Shown here in pieces: positions 56,019 to 64,000 of a DNA stretch of 64,000 bases; positions within the stretch are counted from its first letter, which is position 1; the number at the start of each line of letters is the position of its first letter. The notes beneath the pieces are model-generated. The model saw only the letters and a program-made list of their open reading frames with translations, did not search any database and had not been told where the DNA came from. Source of the DNA: Coprinellus micaceus (Eukaryota; Basidiomycota; Agaricomycetes; Agaricales; Psathyrellaceae); NCBI GenBank assembly GCA_951394405.1, contig OX596336.1, positions 1,984,001 to 2,048,000 of the forward strand, written 5' to 3'. Position numbers and translations under genes: made by a program.

Positions 56019-58116
56019 ATGTCCTCAAGTATAGAACTCATTAACCCCAAGGCAGAGAGCGTCCGCCGCGCTGCTGCTTTGCAGGTATGGGTGCACCTTT
56101 CGATCGCAAGGCTGCGATCTAATCTGGGGATGGATAGGTTAACACCAATGGCGCAATGGGACTGGCGAACGTGGTCAAAGGAAACCTTGGTTAGTGGAGG
56201 CGAGCACCATGCTATTTGAGGAATGGATGTGTTGACGTATACGCTCTTTTAGGACCCAGAGGGACACTCAAGATGTTGGTGGATGGTGCAGGGCAGATTA
56301 AAATGACCAAGGACGGCAAGGTTCTACTCTCCGAGATGCAAATCCAAAACCCCACCGCAGCCATGATTGCCAGGACCGCTGTTGCCCAGGACGAGCAAGT
56401 TGGAGATGGAACAACTTCGGTTGTTTTGCTTGTTGGAGAGTTGTTGAAGCAGGCCGATCGATACATATCGGAGGGCGTCCATCCCACTGTGATCGCTGGT
56501 GGATTTGACCTGGCGAAGAAGGAGGCTTTGGCTGTGAGTGCCTGTGGTCATCGAGAGGGAGTGCTGTTGATTCGAGCTGCGGTGACAGTTCCTTGACACA
56601 TTCAAGCAGCCGGTGAAGATCGACCGTGCTACCCTCATCGACGTCGCCAAGACCTCTCTCGACACAAAATTACCTACAGCACTCGCGAAGCAACTCGCTG
56701 CCGATGTTGTCGATGCTGTTCTTACAATCCGCCCTCCTCCTCCATCAGCAGGTACCCTCTGAGTGAATCCAACTACGATGAACATGCCGACTCTAACAGG
56801 CGTTTAGATTCCGAAGACCAATTCCAAGACCCTATCGATCTGCACATGGTCGAAGTTATGAAGATGCAACACCGAACCGCCTCTGACACTCAGCTCATTC
56901 GTGGCCTCGTTCTTGATCACGGTGCACGACACCCCGACATGCCCAAGCGCGTTGAAAACGCGTTTATCTTGACCTTGAACGTCAGTTTGGAATACGAAAA
57001 GACGTGCGTTATAATTGCGTTATGTTCATGCGAGATCTACTTATCTTGTTCTTAGTGAGGTCAATTCTGGCTTCTTCTACTCCTCAGCCGAGCAGCGGGA
57101 GAAGCTTGTGGAGTCTGAAAGAAAGTTCATCGACAGCAAGTTGAAGAAGATCGTTGAGCTCAAGAACCAAGTTTGCGACCAGTTGGTTAGCTCGAACGAG
57201 AAAGCTAAGAACTTCGTCATCATCAACCAGAAGGGCATTGATCCTATGAGCTTGGATGTTCTTGCCAAGAACGGGATCTTCGCTCTCCGACGCGCAAAGC
57301 GGAGGAACATGGAGCGGTGGGTGCCCTTCTACATCCCAAGTGCTGGAAAGCTGACTGTCGTTGTAGATTGCAGCTCATCTGCGGGGGTGTCGCACAGAAC
57401 TCTGTCGAGGACCTCTCCCCCGACGTCCTAGGTTGGGCGGGTCTCGTCTACGAGCACACCCTCGGCGAGGAGAAGTACACCTTCATCGAGGACGTTAAGA
57501 CTCCCAGATCGGTCACCCTGCTCATCAAGGGTCCTAACTCGCACACCACGCAGCAGATCCAGGACGCTCTCCGGGACGGTTTGCGTGCTGTGAAGAACAC
57601 GATTGAGGACAAGGCCCTTGTTCCCGGTGCCGGTGCCTTTGAGCTCGCGTGCTCCGCACATTTGAGCGGACCCGTGAAGAAGGCGGCTAAGGGTCGCGCT
57701 AAGATGGGTATCCAAGCATTCGCTGATGCTATGCTTGTTATTCCCAAGACGCTGGCTCAGAATGGCGGTTTTGATGTGCAGGACACCATCGTTGCTCTCC
57801 AGGTGGGTAGTATTATGCCGATTTCTATGGTTATGTTTCCCTATATAATAACGCTATATCCCCCTAGGACGAGGAGGAAGGCGATATTGTCGGCCTTGAT
57901 CTCGAGTCTGGTGGGCCTATGGATCCTACCGTTCAAGGCATATGGGACAACTACCGTGTGAAAAGGCAGATGATTCACTCATGGTAAGTACTACCGTACC
58001 TCTTCCGCTATATGCTCTATATTCTGCTCAACAGTTCTGTTATTGCCGTCAACCTGCTCTCGACGGATGAGATCCTGCGTGCGGGTCGCAGCTCTCTCAA
58101 GCCTGATGGCCAATAG
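56019..58116 (+). CDS. CCT6: Chaperonin CCT/TRiC subunit zeta
   Basis: Nine exons, 550 aa: 56019-56084, 56138-56189, 56253-56533, 56589-56751, 56808-57003, 57056-57316, 57367-57802, 57868-57983 and 58035-58116. It matches CCT6: start [22 protein letters not shown]-site motifs LGPRGT (39-44), TKDG (58-61) and GDGTTS (90-95), [24 protein letters not shown] in the intermediate domain and [13 protein letters not shown]. The GDGTTS Asp needed for ATP hydrolysis is present. CCT folds actin, tubulin and other clients in the cytosol. Length equals the family. The last exon, ending SSLKPDGQ, agrees with a normal short C-terminus. Confidence 0.96.
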
Positions 58117-59078
58117 ACCTCTTAGAGCACAGAACAGCATACAACCATCCCAATAAATACTCGACAGGAACCATGCCAGTAGTAGCAGTGCAGTTTGACG
58201 AGGAGTTCCTGACGAAAGGTTTACTTCGCTTGACCTCGGGCGCGTGAGGTATATATCTGCTCGCGATGTGGAAGCACAGGCTAGGATTTGGAGGTTCTCA
58301 AACTTACCCTCCGACTCCGAGCCTCACATGGTCGTTATCTGCCCACTTCGAACGCCATACTTACCATGAAAAACATTCGATCAATGGCTAGCGGAGACAA
58401 TGATCCTCGCCTTGTACCCGTGGTCGTCTCACTGGATGCTGAGTGTGAATTCGGTGAGGAAGATGTGTTGGATGGGTGAACTCTACGCCCTTGACGGCGG
58501 AATAGGCTGTCCGCTGTGAGCTCCAGCTGAAGAAGTCATCTGGCAAGAGCGTCGGGAGCAGCATGCACTGGATGGGCGCCGCGGCCACCCGATGTCAAAT
58601 TTTAACATGTGGGCGCTTAAGTATTCCTGATCCCTGTCATCAAGGCGTGTCACCTCGAAAACCAGGTATGCGGGGGTTCAGATCTCAGGAGCTGATTATA
58701 AGCTACGAGCAAATGCTTGAAGCTCGTCGATTGTTATTATTACACTACGATGGAGTACACTACTACAGGTCAAAAGTACAGGGTGTTGCGGTCGTTCATC
58801 GGATCCGAGTCTTGAATTCAAGAAGGCATTAGAAATCGGGGAGATGGCTACGTTAAAAACGAGTTCGAGAGCAAATAGAAATAAGAAAAGACAGGGTGTT
58901 CGAAAGAAGGGAGAGTAACGATGTGAATGCGGTGTGGGCGAGAGGGAAGTGTCTGGTTTGAGAGGTACGTTAACGTTTGTGTGAGCGTTTGAGACATAAA
59001 TAAGATGCATGATAGCAAAGTGACAAAAACGAAAAAAAAAAATACGACCAAAATTTCATTCCATGTGTCCCAAATAAA
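58117..59078. other. Intergenic between convergent CCT6 and SET9
   Basis: 962 bp. Plus-strand poly-A (aaaaaaaaaa near 59032) and AT-rich flanks lie close to the SET9 stop codon and probably belong to its 3' end. Short open frames lack resemblance. No RNA gene recognised. Confidence 0.45.
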
Positions 59079-62000
59079 TTAATCCGAGTTGTCGGAGGCA
59101 CTGTCCCATCCAGCGTTGATCAGGCAGGGAGTGGTCCCTGCGATGGGCTTATAGGTGAACTGGGAGGTGAGAGGGGCGGAGAGGTGTTTGAGCGAGTTGT
59201 TCGGTGCGTGTTCGCGTCTTATTGGGTATACATCGCCGAGGGGGGAAATGTTGTACTTGGTCAGGAGCGACTGCATAAAGCAAAGTCAATTCGGTACCGT
59301 AACCATGTCCTAGGTGGGTCTACTTACTGCATCGTGGGCGAGCAAACCATTCGCCGTCCATCGAGATGAAATCGTGCCAAACTCTCCATCAGCAAGACCC
59401 TGTCCACCCTGGAACTCTTCCTCGACGCCACCCTCCTCCTCCTCCTCTTCGCGGTGCTTTCCCTTGTCGGTCGTCGGAAGCGGCGCCTGAGGCTGATTAA
59501 ACGAGACCCAGCGGCGTTTGGAGAAGGCGTGAGGTGACGGCTTGTAGGTCAGAGGGCCGCGCGCCACAGGGGAAAGGACGAGAGCAGGGGTGCTCAGCTT
59601 ATCGTCGTCGTCGTCATCGTCCTCCACGGTAATGATCTCTGGTGCAGGAGAATGTATATCCTCTGGAGTATCGGGGCCGATGGTAGAATCCTCCTCAGAT
59701 TCATCTGAGGAAGAGTCGTCTGACAGAAGGACTGGCCCTTTCCACGCATTCAGAGCAAACCGCAGTGGGTTTGGATTGGAAAGCAAACTACCAACCTTAA
59801 GTCCTGCGCTTCGACGAGGCAAGACCCTTTGACTATTCTGAGCTTGTTCGCCAGCAGCCGTGCGTGCAGTCTTCCTTGGGATCACCTCCAGGTCATCTAA
59901 TGTTTCTTCCTCCGCACCTCGTTTGCGGCGAGGGGACGTCCAGGCCGGCCTACTATCGCTCGTGGAATCTGCCTTTTTCTCCGATCTTGACCTCGGAGAC
60001 CTTGGCGCCGAGACGCTTTCGGTCGCCCTCCTATGACCCTTATCCTTCCTGCCAAACCGTCCGTTCTGCGCACGGGGCTGGGCGAAGTTGCGTCTCAGGG
60101 ACAAACTCATCCCTTCCTCCTCTTCGATCTTGATAGAAAAATCGAGTGTGTCTGGGGTGGAATCGCGAGTCGGTTTGGGTCGAGGAGAACTGAGACGAGG
60201 ACGGCCTCGCTTGCGCTTGACGGGCGGTTCTTCGGGAATGGATTTCTCGGGCCTGGTGCCTGACGGGCGTGGAGCAGAAGGCTTGACCCTGATAAGGATA
60301 CGTTCTCGACCTGTCGGTATCTTCTGGGGACGAGGATTGGGGTCGGCTGGCTCCTCCCGCTGACGTTTCTTCGAGGTAACAGCCTCCTCTTCCGCCTGGC
60401 GCTTGAGATACTTGAGGACCTTCTTGGACGACTTGGACGAGTGGTCCACGGGAGTGAGTGGCCGAGGTGTGAATGAGATCGTAGTCCCAGGTGCCGGAGT
60501 GCGTACAGGCCAGGCTTGCTGGTAGATGGCGAAGTGACGGATGCAACTATAACGAAATGTATTGAATTTTGCCGTCTACTGCAGCAAGAATGGATTACGC
60601 ACCGAGGACACTCCTGCTTCTTCTTCGCTTTCTTGCTTTCTGGACCAAGACCCCAAACCACTTCCGAGTCGACAACAATTACAGGGAGAATGTTTCCGCA
60701 TGTCGCGCATGTAGGGAGAGGCTTTCCGTCAGGACCTTTGATAACCTCCTTCTTCGGCGGAGCTTCCTTAACGCTTTCCACAGGGTTAGACGTCGACGGG
60801 CGAGCTCTAAGAACGCGGGCTTCAATTTCCTCCTTCTTCACTGCTGATGCATCTTTTTCCTTCGAGGCTGTGCGTCGAGGAGGACCGGGCGTCGCGGAGG
60901 GCGTCGCGGCAGCCCTTTCCTTCCCTTTCTGCTCCTTCCCCTTGACAGGGGTCGAGCCCGCTCTGTTAGCGGATGCGTACGCAGCACTTGCTGTTCGTGT
61001 CGACCGTCGTATAGGCGTAGCCGAAGCTGATGAGCACCGGGAGCGCTCTCGCTCTAGCTTCTTTGAAAGTTTTGCGGCCTTCTGTTGGCTACGAGTCGAG
61101 ATGATCGAATGGAAAGGAGTGGATTTGCGGCTGGTGGATGCTTGTCTATCGGCAGAAAGAGATGAGAGGGATGTAAGGAGGGATGAAGGGGTTGACAGTC
61201 CGCTCTCCGGGAGCGAAGTGAGCACTGAAGGAGTTGACCGAGGGGGCGAGTTCGATTCGGAGGTGGGTAGCGAGGTGAGATCAGAGGATGCGTCTGCGTC
61301 GCCCGAGAGGTCAATAACGTCCTTTGCTCTAGCAAGTGGTATCACGTTGTCTTCCTCGTTCTCGCTCTCCTCGCTGCTTTCATCCTTCGCGACAGCATAG
61401 ACGCCACGGCGTGTTCTCCTTTCGTTGAGATTAAGGTGCTCTTCTTCGTCGCTTTCTTCGTCACTTGAGCTTGACGAGATGTCAGAGTCAGAGTCGGACG
61501 AATCGCTGATGACCTCGGGTTGGTCTGGTGCATAACCCCCTCTCCCGTTCTTCTCGCATGTCTCACACAGGCAATGCTTATTCCGCTTGCCAACTGCCCA
61601 CCCCAACATGTTAGCACATGAATCGTCACAAGCACGGCAACTTTACGCACAGTAGGAATCCCCATAGTGAGCCGTAATCTCTTCACCAACCGCAATCGGC
61701 CTGAGAACTCTGAATGTGATATAGCGACCCTCTCGGAATAATTCACAGTTGTTGTCACAATCGTGCTGTCAGGGAAAGTGTCAAAAGAAAAGAAGACACT
61801 AGGCAATGCAGCAGCACTGACATTGACAAATCGGGCAGGCCCCAGAAAGAGGTGGTTCTTCTTCATAGATTTTGAATGAATGACGCTGAAGTCCCGCCGT
61901 ATTTCGCTTTCGTCCATTCCCGCCCGCTTCAGCTCCTTGTCCTCTTCCTCCGTCAGATTGGCCATGGACCCCTTGAGCTCTGTGACAACTGCCCCTGGCG

Positions 62001-62669
62001 CCAGCGGGCGAGTGGCGAGGACACACAATTCAGACTTTCCCGTGCGGTGGGCATACCGAGACGTGTGTGCGATTTCGATTACTCCCGACGGGTGGTAAAG
62101 TTCGAAGTAACGGGATGCGTGTCTACAAGAACGAGAAATAGACCATCAATATCAGCAGGTAATGGGCCAGTTGCTCGGACTCACGTAGCAAACGCATTGA
62201 CCTGCTTCTGCGTGTACACTTGTAAATAATAACGAACGGCGGGGAATCTAATTGTTCAAAGTGAGCGTCCGAATGAGAGTAAATTCAAGAATACGCCACA
62301 CACGTTAAGAGCTCGTCGACCGCCTGGCGAACTACTTGTTGGACAGGGCCTTTCGTGAGAACCAGCTAACGATGACAGTGAATGGATATCGCGTAAACCT
62401 TCATACTCGTCGCGAGAAGCAGCGGTTACACGTACGCGTTGAACTATGCGCATCAGGTCGTTGGTGTTAGTCTTGGGCAGCTTGGTCGACCCGTTCATTT
62501 TATGAACCACGAGCGGCACCGTCCCCGTCCCAAGCTTTTCAACGAGTAGATGGCTGAGGAAGTCGTCGTCCCGGGAGAGGTCGTGGACATTCATAATTTT
62601 GGTCGGTCGCCATGTCAGGGTACCACTAGAGAGCGCGGGAGTCGAGGAGGAGGAGGATGGATGTACCAT
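59079..62669 (-). CDS. SET9: SET-domain histone H4-Lys20 methyltransferase, Set9/Suv4-20 type
   Basis: Eight exons on minus, 1058 aa: 62669-62436, 62365-62304, 62247-62185, 62122-61822, 61765-61651, 61593-60603, 60546-59328 and 59270-59079. The N-terminal Suv4-20 region has LSRDDDFLSHLLVEKLGTG. The SET domain includes FVNHDCDNNCELF (His221, Cys223; the N/H split by an intron), GEEITAHYGDSYFG and the post-SET zinc cluster HCLCETC (266-271), all intact. Set9 methylates H4K20 and in fission yeast supports Crb2 checkpoint recruitment. The last two-thirds (exons 6-7, about 750 residues) are Ser/Arg/Glu-rich disordered sequence with many RK runs. Start is the first ATG of the frame; an in-frame ATG at 62594 (MNVHDLSRDD) is an alternative. 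Convergent with CCT6. Confidence 0.92.
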
Positions 62670-62970
62670 GTGGCACAGCGGAATCGAGGACGGGGGGAAT
62701 GGCGACGAGGATGTCGACGACGGCGAGGAGGGCGGGGGGAATGTTGGTGTGGTAGCTGGAGAGAAGGAATTGACCGTGGCAAACCCTCGAAACTCGCTGG
62801 CTGCCCATTATTAGGTAAGCTCTAGGCCCTCAGGGGTCTGTCATGTCCCGACCTCTCAGCACAGGATATCAATGCAGAAGCAGAAGAGCAGTGCATTCAA
62901 CGGCTATGTATGGTACAATGAGAGATCCGTAAAGAGCGTAAACATGATTGTGGCGACGCCGGCAGCGCGT
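62670..62970. other. Intergenic: SET9 5' flank and polyubiquitin 3' flank
   Basis: 301 bp between tandem minus-strand genes. The GGA/GAG-rich purine tract at about 62640-62760 lies at the SET9 5' side. No gene supported. Confidence 0.4.

Positions 62971-64000
<1,030 letters not shown>

Noticed and set aside
60516..61400. 295-residue plus-strand ORF within SET9
   Set aside because: Opposite strand of the Ser/Arg-rich SET9 tail. The SET9 frame continues through conserved splice sites, so this is a composition artefact.

Overview
This window is nuclear DNA from a filamentous basidiomycete fungus, most likely an Agaricomycete. The evidence is about 24 closely packed protein genes, nearly all cut by short introns (about 44-95 bp, mostly GT...AG, often GTRNGT donors), and a fungal gene set: Mia40 with an N-terminal presequence, Set9-type SET protein, Mei2-type RRM protein, fungal S41 peptidase and polyubiquitin. 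I saw no rRNA, tRNA, CRISPR array, recognisable transposon or bacterial operon. Exon joins were worked out by hand from splice sites, reading phase and family conservation. Almost all models close to a whole number of codons.

Layout, left to right: C-terminal part of a Tom1/HUWE1-type HECT ubiquitin ligase (runs off the left edge); MDR quinone oxidoreductase; TBC-domain Rab GAP (minus) divergent from a large Sec7-PH Arf GEF (plus); NFKBIL1-like protein; Mia40; a 2-oxoglutarate/Fe(II) oxygenase, MCM2 and a small twin-CX9C protein (all minus); an alpha/beta hydrolase; a 1.6 kb stretch with no gene; a Mei2-like RNA-binding protein (minus); mitochondrial ribosomal protein bS6m; a HAD hydrolase (minus) divergent from a secreted S41 peptidase; Tudor-SN/SND1, a CaMKK/SNF1-activating-type kinase and UPF2 (all minus); an ATRIP/Rad26-like checkpoint protein sharing a 136 bp promoter gap with UPF2; three poorly characterised genes (coiled coil with a GX3 repeat, an amidohydrolase-like protein, a large disordered protein); CCT6 (plus); Set9-type SET methyltransferase (minus); and polyubiquitin (minus, runs off the right edge).

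Functionally this is mainly a housekeeping neighbourhood: ubiquitin (HECT ligase, polyubiquitin), vesicle traffic (Rab GAP, Arf GEF), mitochondrial import and translation (Mia40, its possible substrate, bS6m), replication and checkpoint (MCM2, ATRIP, Set9), RNA metabolism (UPF2, SND1, Mei2) and protein folding (CCT6). Genes alternate strands without operon logic. The closest functional links are shared short divergent promoters (UPF2/ATRIP, HAD/S41) and the Mia40/CX9C pair.

I did not find a convincing undescribed multi-gene system. The most unusual observations are gene-structural: exons of 6 and 10 nt, a 3-nt exon holding only the start codon, a GC-AG intron, recurrent intron positions in polyubiquitin units, and an eleven-glycine GX3 ladder in an otherwise unknown coiled-coil protein.
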